Notes under the pieces: generated by a model | What the model saw: only the letters and a program-made list of their open reading frames with translations | What the model was told of the DNA's origin: nothing | Databases searched by the model: none | Translations under genes and position numbers: made by a program | Assembly (NCBI GenBank): GCA_002007465.1 | Contig: LNAC01000164.1 | Span: 382,666 to 446,665, forward strand | Direction: 5' to 3' | Origin: Ailurus styani | Taxonomy: Eukaryota > Chordata > Mammalia > Carnivora > Ailuridae | Length of the DNA: 64,000 bases | Shown: positions 41,241-51,837 of the stretch, piece by piece | Position numbering within the stretch: position 1 is the stretch's first letter | Layout of the letters: each line of letters starts with the position of its first letter

Positions 41241-41679
41241 CTTGTGGAGAACAGCATTCTGAAAATGAAAGAAAAAATATTTCCTCTCCCTTTGCTACTG
41301 TTTTTTCCCTCTAGTCTTTCTTTTCTTTACCTCGCCTTAGCACTGTTTCTCAGGTTTGACTCCCTCTTTGTCTCATTCTCTCCTCCTCTGCTTCCCTCCC
41401 TCCCTCTCCCATTGCCTCCCTCTTCATTGAATCCCACCTCCTGCTCTTCTGCTCCCTCCAGAGAAACGGAAGAAACCAGATCTCCCTGCCTCTCAGGCTA
41501 GCCAGCAGTAATTGAGCTGTGGTCTTGCTCAGCAGCTGGCCCTGAGGCCAGGGCCAGAGGAGGTCAGAGGGGAGCTGGAGGTGGAGGGATAGCTGGAACG
41601 ACGGGGAGCACGGAGAGGCTCAGGGAGGGAGAGGGCACTCAGAGGGGCTGGAGGTGGCTGCTGAGCCAGGTAATCTAAT
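41241..41679. other. Pyrimidine-rich then purine-rich unique sequence
   Basis: A T/C-rich stretch at 41280-41465 is followed by G/A-rich sequence at 41550-41660. No gene support. Confidence 0.5.
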
Positions 41680-41940
41680 CAGGGGGTGAGTCATAAAGAT
41701 CACTCACTCCCGTGCACAGGACGGCCTAAGAAATCACATTAATTTGAAGAGGGTGTAAAATCCAGGGAGAATTCCCCTTTCTCCACCACACACGTGAAGA
41801 TAAACTGCCTTCGGCTTCCAATATGATCTTACAACAGCTTGTCAGTGACAAAACAGCCTCAAATCCTCCCATTTATCAAACGGCCAATCCTGTTAGCAGC
41901 TTAAAAGAGACATAATTACCTGCGGCCTTTTGTGTGATTC
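41680..41940. promoter_or_regulatory. Candidate conserved non-coding element
   Basis: Unique AT-leaning sequence with TAATCTAATCAGG, GAGTCATAAAGATCAC, CACATTAATTTGAAG, TTTATCAAACGG and CATAATTACC. It contains no repeat resemblance. This composition differs sharply from its GC-rich flanks and is typical of constrained developmental enhancers. Confidence 0.4.
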
Positions 41941-42477
41941 TTTATACTCACGCCGCTTCCTTCTTCCTGGCAGCGTTCCAGAACGTGAGCTCAGAATTCA
42001 TTCCTGGGGACGGGGAGATCATCAGAGATGTCGAAGTTGGGGGACATGAGTGGATGGTCCGGGCGGGAAGTTCCGCACTGTGGCCAAGTCTGGGGCCGGG
42101 ATGTGGGTTAGCACCACGGACAGAGCCAGGGCTGGGAGCCTGGGAGCGGCTGCGTGGATGGTGGGATAAGCAGGAGCCAAGGCCACCTAGTGTGGGTAGA
42201 ACCCCGTGGGCCAGGCCAGAGCCTGGCAGGACTCAAGGACTAAGTTTCAGCTGCCTTTACAGAGCAGTGGAGACGGCCCATGGCACATCAGCACTGACAG
42301 TAGAGACAGGGCGCAGAACAGGCTTGGCCTGTAGATCAGTAATTTGGGTAGAATTCTCCACCCTCAGACAGAGCCAGGAGTCCCCTCTTTTGACTCCAAC
42401 GTGGCTGACACATTTTGAGTTTTTCATGACTTCAGACTCTGCCATGCTCCCATTGGGGAGAATAATAAGGTTCCCAG
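41941..42477. other. Unique sequence, nothing recognised
   Basis: The 195-codon plus-strand frame (41934-42521) runs from the AT-rich block into a MIR copy and has no recognisable domain. I do not call it a gene. Confidence 0.5.
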
Positions 42478-42690
42478 CTAACATTTACGGAATGCTTGCT
42501 ATGGGCCAGATCCTGTTCTAATCGCCTCGTATATGTGATCTTAATTAATATAAACCTCATGAGAAATCTGTTCTATTATCCCATTTTATATACGAGGAAC
42601 CAGAAGGTGAGTGAGGCTAAGTCACATGTCCAAGGTCCGCTGGAGCTAATTCAGGCTCCTGGTCTGTGAGCTGGTCTGTGCCTACAAGGC
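42478..42690 (-). mobile_element. MIR SINE, full length
   Basis: 'ctaacatttacggaatgctt', 'gctatgggccagatcctgtt', 'tattatcccattttatatac' and 'ctaagtcacatgtccaaggt' follow the MIR complement. Confidence 0.9.
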
Positions 42691-43129
42691 AGCCTCTGGC
42701 CATGGTGAGAGATCAGGTCTATGGCTCTGGGTTGGTCTCTCTCACTCTGCACACTTCTTGCTATTCTTCAGCCCAGTCAAGGCAGGTTTGGGGAGAAGGA
42801 TGAGAAAACAACATGACTAACCTTTCCTTCCTTGAGAAATAAGACCCCCTGGAAACTGACTTTTCTTCTGGTCAGGGCTGCTCTGCAAATTCATACTTTC
42901 ATTCCCCCAGCCCCACACTGTCTCTGCTGGCCCCTGGGACCCTCGCTTCTACTCACTTCAAGAGGTCACCTAACCCCGTTCCCCCCACTGCCCACTGCCA
43001 GCCCCCTACTTGCTACTTCATTTTCCAGCAGGCCCAAAGGAATCTTCTACTGGGAGGAAACCATCAGAGTCCATTTGGAAGCCAGATAAAGAGGCAGGCA
43101 GTGAGACAGACAGCAAGAGACAGACGAGA
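42691..43129. other. Unique sequence, nothing recognised
   Basis: A GACAGA-rich purine patch closes the stretch (43085-43135). Confidence 0.5.
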
Positions 43130-43440
43130 GACAGAATGAAAATGAATTCTGAAGCGCTGTTGAGTTAATGATTGCGGTCAAATCCTATTGAAAGACAAAG
43201 CGAGGATTAGCTATCTGGGGGTATCTTACAGAATTTGTAGAACTCAGCTTTAACTCAGTTGGCTCCCTCTGCCCAACAGCCCTCCATCATCACGCTTATC
43301 CTTCTCTGGAACAGCCTCCCAGACTAGCATCCTTTTCCCCACCCCACCCGGCCGCAGGGCATTCATCACTTGGGTTAGTGATTTATCAAAGGCTCCGACA
43401 GTCGCTGTTGGCAAAAATCGATCTGTGAAGAATGGGACCA
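43130..43440. promoter_or_regulatory. Candidate conserved non-coding element in two parts
   Basis: Two AT-leaning unique blocks (43130-43265 and 43360-43430) contain GTTAATGATTGCGG, AGGATTAGC, GTTAGTGATTTATC and AAAAATCGATCTG. No repeat resemblance is seen. Motif style suggests enhancer sequence. Confidence 0.3.
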
Positions 43441-43580
43441 ACCCAGGGTCCCCTGTTCTCCTGAGCCCCCACCATCAATCTGCCCCAGAGGAACCTTATG
43501 GCTCTGATATCAGCCCTGCCCCCACTGGCCCACCGTCACCCCAGCTTTGTTTGAGTCTCCGGGTTCTTATCTGTTCTCAG

Positions 43581-43614
43581 AGAGAAAGGAGAGAGGGAAG
43601 GAAGAGAGAGAGAG
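43581..43614 (+). other. Micro-exon-like splice-signal pair, weak
   Basis: A pyrimidine-rich acceptor-like TTCTTATCTGTTCTCAG ends at 43580. A 34-bp all-purine segment is followed by GAG|GTGAGT. The length is not a multiple of three and no partner exon is visible. Confidence 0.1.
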
Positions 43615-43855
43615 GTGAGTTAGTGCCTTCTCTTAGATGTTTATTTTGTTGTTTTTAAGTGAGAAAGTCCCAGCTCTATTAAACGCAATCAATAGTTGGC
43701 CCAAGAGAAGCTTCCCTTCTCAGAGACGTTTGAAATCTGGTCAAATCATTTTGCCCCAATACAAAGTAATTTATCAATTTCAAAACCCTTCTAATCAGTA
43801 GAGACTCTGGAGTTCCCATTCCTGCTATCTTCTGCTGCAGTGCGTGTGCGAATGT

Positions 43856-43890
43856 GCACACACACACACACACACACACGCACACACACA
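43856..43890. repeat. (CA)n microsatellite
   Basis: About seventeen CA units with one CG interruption. Confidence 0.95.
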
Positions 43891-44939
43891 TCCCTGTGCA
43901 CAAACTCCTCTATTCTCTCTGCAAACCCCCTTCCCTGCCCCTTCCTCCCTCCCTTTTCCCAGGGACTGCAGAATGTCTTCCCCCTCTGCTCAGCCTCCAG
44001 GCTGGGTGCCATCCTCAGTGTCTCCAGCCCAGTCTGTGTGCTTCTGGCCCGGGGAGGCTGCAGGCCCCTGCTCATCGGTGATGCTTAGCCCTGGGGAGCT
44101 GGAGGTGGGCATGGGCCCAGCCACAGAGCGCTGCTGAGTGCACTTCTCTTCACCCAGGTAAAAAAGCCAAGTTAGAGGGATTTCTGTTCACAGGCAGAGC
44201 CCAGGACTGGAGCTAGGGGACTGGAAGGGGCTCAGGGCCACCGAAATCATCCCCTAGGACCTTGGCTTTGGTCTCCAAGGGGCAAGCGGGATCAGCTGTC
44301 TGAACCTGGGGATGATGTCACAACACTCTCCTACCTCTGAAGGTGCTATTTTTGCCCTCGAGGACAGCCTGTGTCTAAAGGGAGAAAGCGACAGCAGTGA
44401 AATCATCTTGCAACTCACCCTCGAGCTCCTGGGAAGAGCGGCTGGAGCTTTCGCAGCTCCATTAGATTGGATTCTCAGCAGGTCTTTCGTGGCCACAGGC
44501 TGCAAGGGCCAGATAGGCCACTGACCTTTGGGGGGAGGGCCATGTACTGAATGGCTGATTCGAATGCTCTCCCTACAATGGGCTCTGACATTGCTCCCTC
44601 AGTGACTGAGGAAAATGACCAGAGCCTGCCCCACAGGGGAACTCAGGAGCTCAGATGGCACAGAAGCTATGGGAGACTTCCGCCCACACAATGGTCAATC
44701 CAGGGGCCCGACCCTGACCTTCCCGGCTCCCCAACAGGCCTAACCTAAAACCTCCAATAGACCTATAAAATCATGCCTAGTACTCTGTAAATATGTGTGC
44801 AGTCAATGAATGGGGGCGACACTCTAGTTCTGCCCCTGCCTTGCACCTTCTCTCCCCCAGTCTCTCACAGCTCTTCCAGGGCTAGGGCCAAGGACCTTGC
44901 ATATCTTTAGAGCCCTCATAGTTCTTCACCCAGGGCTCT
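43891..44939. other. Unique sequence, nothing recognised
   Basis: A plus-strand frame at 44312-44524 (70 codons) is opposed by an 83-codon minus-strand frame, and neither shows a domain. AP-1/CRE-like GATGATGTCA lies at about 44311-44320. Confidence 0.5.
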
Positions 44940-45072
44940 GTTCAAAGTAATAGTAAACTAGAGCGAGCACCGTCCTCTATGTTTTAGGAGGCTTTTATTA
45001 TTAACTGTCTATTCTGCAGTAATGCTGGGGGGTACGTATTATCTAGTTTTATACTGAGAGAACCCGAAGTTC

Positions 45073-45837
45073 TGTAGGGACCAAAGGCAGTCTGTCCCAA
45101 ATGTGCCACTTTGGCATACTAATTATTCAAAATACAAGTTCCTTAAGAGACAGCGTGGGCAAGAAGGACACTCAGACCCTTCTCTGTCTCCCTGAAAGCA
45201 GGAAATGAATCTCCCACGTGAAAGGTAACATCTCTGTACCAGCCGGTAAAGAGACATCTTTACCACCAGAGGTGGGAAATTTAGAGCCGAGAAGACTGTA
45301 TAAGCAACCCTTGTTACTTATTACTAACTTACTATCCCGGTTCAAATTCCACCGAGAATTCTTTACTGATGGAAACTCCCAAAGTTAAGTCTTCTTTGTC
45401 TTGTCAATTCCTCACAAATTTATTGTCTCGTTGTCTAAGAAGTATAAAAACTGCATACCTTGCTCATTTCTTTAGGTCTCAATTTCATTATTGGGCCTCC
45501 ATGCACGCATAATAAAACTTTGGGCTTTTTCCTCCTGTTAATATGTCTCTTGTTTTTTTTTTTTTTTTTAAGATTTTTTATTTATTTATTTCACAGAGGG
45601 AGAGAGATCACAAGGAGGCAGAGAGGCAGGCAGAGAGAGAGAGGGGGAAGCAGGCTCCCTGCTGAGCAGGGAGCCCGATGCGGGCCTCGATCCCAGGACC
45701 CTGAGATCATGACCTGAGCTGAAAGCAGAGGCATTAACCCACTGAGCCACTCAGGTGCCCAATATGTCTCTTGTAAATTTAATCCTTAGCCCGGCTAGAA
45801 GACCTTGAGGGTAGAGGAAGAAATTTTCCTTCCTTTT
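45073..45837 (+). mobile_element. Solo LTR of an ancient endogenous retrovirus-like element, split by a SINE
   Basis: The element begins with TG (TGTAGGGACC) and is flanked by a 5-bp TSD AGTTC (45068-45072 and 45838-45842). It lies within a MIR whose two halves rejoin exactly at that TSD. A TATAAAA (about 45444) and a polyadenylation-type AATAAAA (about 45509) indicate plus orientation. A 5-bp TSD is typical of class III (ERVL-type) elements, and a MER21-like family is possible. No internal viral genes remain. Confidence 0.8.
45553..45760 (-). mobile_element. CAN-SINE inserted in LTR
   Basis: A perfect 13-bp TSD AATATGTCTCTTG lies at 45540-45552 and 45761-45773. Full minus-strand body. Confidence 0.97.
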
Positions 45838-46012
45838 AGTTCAAAGAGGTGAAGTCATTTGTCCCAAAGCACCTTGAAAGTGAGTAATAAACCTGGGATC
45901 CAAGTTCTCTGAATCCACATCCCCAAATCTCCCTTATCATTCACTCCCTCCCCAGACACATGCGGAACATCCTTCTTACGGCAAATGTTATGCTTTTTAA
46001 ATTTTTTATTTT

Positions 46013-46020
46013 TTAAAGAT

Positions 46021-46059
<39 letters not shown>

Positions 46060-46152
46060 TTTGAGAGAGAGAGAGAGAGAGAGAGAAAGAGGGAACACAA
46101 ACAGGGGGAGTGAGAGAGGGAGAAGCAGGCTTTCCACTGAGCAGGGAGCCCA
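46013..46152 (-). mobile_element. CAN-SINE fragment lacking its 5' head
   Basis: The tail complement with (TTTA)n at 46019-46062 and (GA)n at 46063-46088 is followed by 'gagaagcaggctttccactg' and 'agcagggagccc', then stops. The head complement ('gccacccaggcgcc') is absent. No clear TSD. Confidence 0.85.
46019..46088. repeat. (ATTT)n followed by (GA)n
   Basis: Two microsatellites grown in the tail and CT block of the SINE fragment, eleven or so ATTT units then about thirteen GA units. Confidence 0.93.
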
Positions 46153-46204
46153 GACCTTCCGATCGCAAATCTGGAGTCTTCCCCATCGCACCACAACGCA
46201 CATT

Positions 46205-46600
46205 CACAAGGGGTTTGTTATAGGCCAAACACTGTCCTGCAATCTTCCTATCTGACATGGTTCTATTAGCACTCCCTTCTTCTTCCTTTTTTAAAGCCTT
46301 TATTTATTTGAGAGAGAGCCAGAAAGCATGTGGAGGGAAGGGGCAGAGGGAGCGGGAGGGAGAGAAGCAGACTCCCTGCTGAGCAAGGAGCAAGGAGCCT
46401 CAGGACCCTGAGTTCATGACCGGAGCTGAAGGCAGACGCCCAACCGACTGAGTCACCCAGGCGCCCCTAACACTCCCTTCTGTACATGAAGAAAACAAAA
46501 CTTTGAAAAGTCCAGTATCTAGAGGCCAAGCTGGGATTTGAATGGTTTCTCTGACTGCAGAATTTGAGCTCTAGGTTATACTGGTTTACTGATGATAATA
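46205..46600 (-). mobile_element. MIR SINE split by a SINE
   Basis: 'ataggccaaacactgtcctg' and 'cactcccttctgtacatgaa' join across the SINE, then 'gatttgaatggtttctctga' and 'gaatttgagctctag' continue the MIR complement. Confidence 0.72.
46281..46468 (-). mobile_element. CAN-SINE, older copy, in MIR
   Basis: The TSD AGCACTCCCTTCT (46268-46280) / AACACTCCCTTCT (46469-46481) matches at 12 of 13 positions. The body is diverged and internally altered ('gagcaaggagcaaggagcct'). Confidence 0.95.
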
Positions 46601-46789
46601 AAAGCACTCACTACACATCCAAATAACCAATATTTATTGATTGAGTGACTGTTCACTATAGATACAAGATTCATGGCACAGCTAGGAAGATAAGCTATAA
46701 ATTCCGGACTTCCAGGCTGGCAGCTGGGTCTTGGTCCACCCTATCCCTCCCAACCCCCCCTGTACCTAACAAGAACTGCCCACATTTTC

Positions 46790-46950
46790 CGAGCACTCAC
46801 TTCAAGGGAAGCACTGGGCAGGGCCCCTTGGGGGCACTCTTTCTTCGGATCTACATCATAGATAGAACTTTCCTCATTTGAAGGATGCGGAAACCAAAGC
46901 TCAGAGAGATTCCGTCACTTGTCCCTGGTCACACACCCTACCAAAGAGAC
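46790..46950 (-). mobile_element. MIR SINE fragment
   Basis: 'cctcatttgaaggatgcgga' and 'aaccaaagctcagagagatt' followed by 'ccctggtcacacacc' match the MIR complement. Confidence 0.7.
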
Positions 46951-48105
46951 ATCAGTGTAGAGGTGCCATCCCTCTCTTCCACCTTGCAAATATCGGGGAC
47001 AGCACTCCAGTCCTAGCTCCCCACTAGGGATCGTAAATGGGGATTATAAAGACCACTTCGCTGGGGTTTGAGAAGAGAGTAGGGATAGGCACCAAGGGCC
47101 ACTGCAGCTGAAGGGAGTGTCCAGTGCTATCGAGAGCAGAGAGAGGAACACAGATCCAAGACTAAACCCTGCTGGGAGACGTGTGGTAGCCGAGGCTCAC
47201 TGAGGAAGTGACTGAGAGAGCAGCTGACTTTGGGGAACTTCAGTGCCATTACTGGCTTGGGTCCCCCAACCCTACCTCTCTAAAGCTGACAACTGCCCAA
47301 GCCTCCTGATTGTGGGCCATTCCCCCACTCAGAGAATGGATGCAATGCGAGCCGGCTCCAGACTCGCCCCGATTGCTTCACACATTGATGGATGAAAGTG
47401 CCTCTGCAAATTGGAAAAATAACTAATGTACTACTCCTGGACCCTGCTGCCTGAGAGTGGAGGGGGCCCTTCTGGGTTAACCCAAGAACTGGGAGGAATC
47501 AATCCCCTGAATAACAACCCAAGGCAGCAGCAGGGAGAGGCTCCCAGCCTGGTGGGGGTGGAATTACATTTCCTACAGGGTATTCTCGGTGTCGCCTCTC
47601 ATCACCATAATATTTACATCAAATGCAAAAGGCCTCTTCGGAATAAAACCCTGAGGTTGTAAATGCCAACTCCAAGAATGTCAGCCAATGCAAAAGATCA
47701 GGTTCTGTGAGCAGCAGCCTCTCCCTCCCAGCCCGGCAATGCCTGCCACCACCCCCTGGTGTGACCCGGTGGGCTCCCGAGCAGTCCTGAACCTCAGCCA
47801 AGATCAGGAAAGGCTGGGAGCATGCAGGGAGCTGAAGGGTCCCCAGCTCTGGTCCAGAGATGCCAGGCGGCCTCGCCTCATCCACCTGGCTTCACGAAAA
47901 GTCTGAGAAAACATGTCTCCACATACTTCCTATGCAGAAAGACAAGCCAGGTCATCTCATGGACAGACAGACGGACTCTCTTCTATGGAGAGAGCCCCAG
48001 CGATCAGTCCCCAACATAGTTTGCAAGCCAGCAGCCAAGTTCTCTGCCCAGTGTGCCCCCTAACTCTTCTGGCTGCCCCTTTGGGGCCCAGGAAAGATTT
48101 TCTGA
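46951..48105. other. Unique sequence, nothing recognised
   Basis: A patch at 47580-47660 contains CATCACCATAATATTTAC and CAAATGC and may be constrained. Short open frames only. Confidence 0.45.
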
Positions 48106-48109
48106 GGTC

Positions 48110-48640
48110 ATTTGTCCATCAAACATTTATTGAGCACTTACTAAGTACCAAGCCCTGGGGATACGACAGTGAATACTTTGAAGGAGCTTATTTTCTAGTG
48201 AGCAACACACATGGAACAGGTTAACATATAAATAACTTCAGATGCTAAGTGGTGTAAAGAATAGAAATTGAGACGAAGGGATAGAGAGGGAAGGAGGCAG
48301 GCCACAGTTGCATGGGTAATCAGAGAAGGCATCTCCAGGGAGGTGGCATTTGGCCTGAAGAATTAGAAGGAGCCACCCCATGAAGATTCGGAGGGAAGGT
48401 GTCCCAAACAGGGGCGCAGCAAGTGCAAGAGCTTTGGGAAGAGAAGGGGCACCTGTGCTAGAGGAACAGAAAGAGGCCCATAGCAGGTTCAGGGGGAGTG
48501 ATGGGATGGGTGGGGGGAAGCGGGGTCAGAGGGGGCAGAAGAGAGAGGTCTTCTTCCCAGCCAAGGAAAGAAGAAAGTTTTTGGGCAGAAGGCACTGGGA
48601 AACCATGGGAGTGATTTAGGCAGGGGAGGGCACTATGTGA
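48110..48640 (-). mobile_element. L2 LINE, long antisense copy
   Basis: 'catcaaacatttattgagca', 'cttactaagtaccaagccct', 'gggatacgacagtgaatact', 'aacaggggcgcagcaagtgc' and 'gcaggggagggcactatgtg' follow the L2 complement. Confidence 0.9.
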
Positions 48641-48664
48641 TTTACATTTTTAAGTTCTGCTCAG

Positions 48665-48850
48665 ATAATGAAAGTCTTGGTTGAGTTCTGGTTTCACAAC
48701 TCATTCACCGTGTGATCTTGGGCCAAGTTCCTGCATTATTAAACCTTGGTTTCCTTAAGAACTTCCCGGGGAGTCAGAGGATGACATGAGCTAACATGCG
48801 AAGTGTGTCTAGTTCAGGACCTGGTGTCACTAGGTGCACAATTAATGTCC
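48665..48850 (+). mobile_element. MIR SINE
   Basis: 'tcaccgtgtgatcttgggcc', 'aaaccttggtttccttaaga' and 'cctggtgtcactaggtgcac' are in MIR order. Confidence 0.75.
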
Positions 48851-49496
48851 CACACGGTGTCTCTCCTTCTCTCTTTCCTCTGGGCCCTAGCCCGGGCCCC
48901 ATCTCTCTGCAGCTGTCCAAATTGTGTGCATCCAGAGCTTAGTGGGGTCCCAGCCCTTGGATGACAAGAGCTCAGACCGCACAGGGACTCTCCAGGGGCC
49001 AACGGCTGCCCATGAAGGGCCAGGCTGCCCGGCCGCATTTGCATGCAGAAACTGCATTTCCATGCCCTTCTCTGGACCCGTAGGGCAGGCAGAGCATCAG
49101 GGAGAAAGGTCACCAGTGTTGCATGTTCCTCTCTACTCCTCTGCATTCCTTCCCAAGTCCTTTGTGCCTAATCGTTGACCCCAGACATTGCCCTTGCCTG
49201 AGGAGGAATGAGAAAAAGCAACTGGTGGGAGGAACTGGAGGGAGCAGATGAGAGAGGCCTCGTCGGGCAGTTTGGAGACCAAGCCAGGCCGAGAGCAGCC
49301 AGGTTGACCCCTGCTCCATCTGGGAGCTGGGGTCACACTACATCCAGCCCCAAAGTGGGGAGGGAGTGGCAGCTCGGAGAGAGAATCCCCCAGCAGCAGC
49401 GCGGGTAGCCACTTGTCTACTTGACTGTCCTCAAGGGACAAAGCGCTTCTCTTCCTTCCCTCCCTCCCTGTGCTGGGCTCCACGGAAAGGAAGCGA
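48851..49496. other. Unique sequence, nothing recognised
   Basis: Frames of 66-116 codons overlap on both strands with no domain. An octamer-like ATTTGCAT lies at about 49037-49044. Confidence 0.5.
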
Positions 49497-49533
49497 TGAG
49501 GTTAATTAATTGCTTATAGAAAGTTCTTTAGAA
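49497..49533. promoter_or_regulatory. Short TTAATTAATTGC homeodomain-type patch
   Basis: GAGGTTAATTAATTGCTTATAG is an AT-rich island with an extended TTAATTAATT palindrome in GC-rich unique DNA. Confidence 0.25.
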
Positions 49534-49650
49534 GGAGAAGGAGCAAGGGAGCCATCATGTCTGGGAGCCAGAGGGTTCTCGACACAGTATTAGCAGTCAA
49601 GTCCTCTTGGCTACAACAGGGGTTGGGGGGTGTGGGGCAGCAAAGCCGGG

Positions 49651-49670
49651 TGTGTGTGTGTGTGTGTGTG
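49651..49670. repeat. (TG)n microsatellite
   Basis: Ten TG units. Confidence 0.92.
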
Positions 49671-49831
49671 ACAGCAGCTGCAGGTAGGTGTGGGAAGACA
49701 GTGGGCCAGCAGAGGAAAGGGACATGGGAGAAGTCTCAGAGAACAGACTCAGGCAAATCCCCAAACCAGGAATGTTTGGGGAGCCCACCCGAGGAACAGT
49801 TTCGTTGGGCAGGGCTGGGGGGGGGGAAGGG

Positions 49832-50305
49832 CTACTAACTGAAGCTCCCAAAGTTAGGTCTTCTTTGTCCTATCAATTCCTCACAAATTTATTGTCTCTC
49901 TCTTTTTTTTTTTTAAAGATTTTATTTATTTATTTGACACACAGAGAGAGATCAGATCACAAAGTAGGCAGAGAGGCAGAGAGAGAGGAGGAAGCAGGCT
50001 CCCTGCCAAGCAGAGAGCCAGATGCGGGCCTCGATCCCAGGACCCTGAGATCATGACCTGAGCCGAAAGCAGAGGCTTTAACCCACTGAGCCACCCAGGC
50101 GCCCTATTGTCTCTCTATCTAAAAAGTTTAAAAGCTGCCTGCCTTGGTCATTTCTTCAGATCCCAATTTCATTATTGGGCCTCTGTGCCCACGTGATAGA
50201 ACTTTGGGGTTTTTTTTCTCCTGTTAATATGCCTCATGTAAATTTAATCCTTAGCCCAGCAGAAAGAGCTTCAGAGTAGAGGAGGAATTTTTCCCTTCGG
50301 GCAGC
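49832..50305 (+). mobile_element. Second LTR fragment of the same family as 45073-45837
   Basis: 'gctcccaaagttaggtcttc', 'tcaattcctcacaaatttat', 'caatttcattattgggcctc', 'ctcctgttaatatgcctcat' and 'aaatttaatccttagcccag' repeat the 3' part of the first LTR with moderate divergence. Its 5' half is missing. Confidence 0.85.
49902..50104 (-). mobile_element. CAN-SINE inserted in LTR fragment
   Basis: A perfect 12-bp TSD TATTGTCTCTCT lies at 49890-49901 and 50105-50116. The insertion site differs from that of the SINE in the first LTR. Confidence 0.97.
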
Positions 50306-50615
50306 AAGGCCCAGGTTGGCTCAGCCCAGCGCCTGAGGCGAGGAGGGGAGAAACACAACCCAAGCCAAGGTAGGGGTCCTTCTCCTCCCAGGGGGTGAGC
50401 TTGATGGCAGGAACCGCGCCTCTACTCCACCCCAGCCCTGAGCCCTGAGCCTTGGGAGACCCTCTTCCCTCCCTCTTTTCAGGATCAGCTTACTTCGTTA
50501 TCAATGACAAGCTCTCCAGCCAGTCCAGTCTCTCAGAAACTTCTGTAGCCCAACAGTATCCTCAGTTTTACCTGTGGGTCCACTGTCCTCAGCATCCCCA
50601 GCCACCTGGACGCAT
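50306..50615. other. Unique sequence, nothing recognised
   Basis: An acceptor-like CTCTTTTCAG lies at about 50473-50482, followed by a short open segment without a donor I trust. Confidence 0.45.
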
Positions 50616-50633
50616 AAACATGGGGCAGGCTGG

Positions 50634-50782
50634 GGGGCGCTTGGGGGGCTCAGTCCTTTAAGCCTTCGAACGCAGGTCGTGATCCCAGGATCCAGGGATA
50701 GAGCTCCCTGCTCAGTGGGGAGCCTGCTTCTCTCTCTCTCCTTAGTGCTCTCTCTCAAATAAATAAAATATTAAAAAACAAA
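50634..50782 (+). mobile_element. CAN-SINE, internally shortened
   Basis: The TSD AAACATGGGGCAGGCTGG (50616-50633) / AAACGTAGGGCAGGCTGG (50783-50800) matches at 16 of 18 positions. The body is 149 bp, with deletions in the 'ggctcaggtcatgatc' and CT-rich parts. Confidence 0.93.
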
Positions 50783-50800
50783 AAACGTAGGGCAGGCTGG

Positions 50801-51837
50801 CAGCAGGCAGAGAAAGCTAGTGCTGCAGGAACCCAGAGGGTACTGACTCAGGTCCTGAACAGCTCCAGTTTCTGCAATGGAATCTTTGCAATTCTCCCTG
50901 CACACCCCTTCTGCCCATTCCCAGCAGGACAACCAGCCTGCCTCATCTCCAAGACTTCGTCCTGAATGTGAACGACGTAAAGGCTGGGGAGTCAGGTCGC
51001 CCACCTCAAGGAGCTCCCTTAGCTCCCAAGCCTCCTCCAGAAAGCACCAGCCTCCACCCCTCCCGTCCTGTCCTTAACACTGGCTCCGTCTGTTCTACCA
51101 GCCCTATCAAGGACAGCCCCCTGCAATCTGACCATGGCAGCAGCTGGCAGGGCCCGAGGCTGCACTTGACATCCTGATCCAACCATATTCTCGGAGAGGA
51201 AGCAGGTTGAGAGTTCCGCATGCTTGCACACACCTGCACATACCAGGCGCACACTCCCTCCCTCAATGTCAGCCTAGACGAGAGAATTGGTTCTTAGATT
51301 TCCTGGGTCAGAGATCCTCTGGCTACGATGAAAGCCAGACGCCCTCTCCCGTTTTGCATGTCCTATTATTAGGAAGGCTTGGAATAAGGGTGTCCCTTCT
51401 CCTGATTGCTGCCCTCAGTACCAATCCTTGTCCACGGCTTGGGGTTCCAGGCAGGTGGGGATTGGGCCAAATCCCTGGGTGCCCTTTTATGGGCTGAGTT
51501 TTGGGGACTCCGTGGGAGCAGCTTCAAGGGGGTTGGGCTAAGGGGCAAGAGAAATCTGAACCACCTGCAAGGTTTGAAACGTAAGGACTCCACAGTTTTG
51601 TTCACACATGCCTCCTGCTCACCGAGCCAGACCAGGCATAGTCCTCCCTGCATGGTGATCCTGAGACACCGTAAGGGAGCTCTGAGCTCCGGGTGTCTAC
51701 CTGAGTCATTACACAGTCTGACCAGGATTTTGCCATCTACAGTGAGCACCAACCACGTAGACAAAGAAACTGGGCTCCGCCTGGCTTCAAAACGTCTGGA
51801 AACTGGGCAGAAACCCCCACTGCTTTGGGTTCAGTCA
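50801..51837. other. Unique sequence, nothing recognised
   Basis: The 166-codon plus-strand frame (51406-51906) and a 131-codon minus-strand frame overlap, so neither is supported. Confidence 0.5.

Larger units (their letters stand above)
44940..45930 (-). mobile_element. MIR SINE split by an LTR
   Basis: The left part (to 45072) reads 'attatctagttttatactga' then 'gagaacccgaagttc'. The right part (from 45838) continues 'agttcaaagaggtgaagtca'. Joined across the LTR and counting the duplicated AGTTC once, they form one continuous MIR complement. Confidence 0.8.

Noticed and set aside
41934..42521. 195-codon frame
   Set aside because: It ends inside a MIR copy and shows no recognisable domain.
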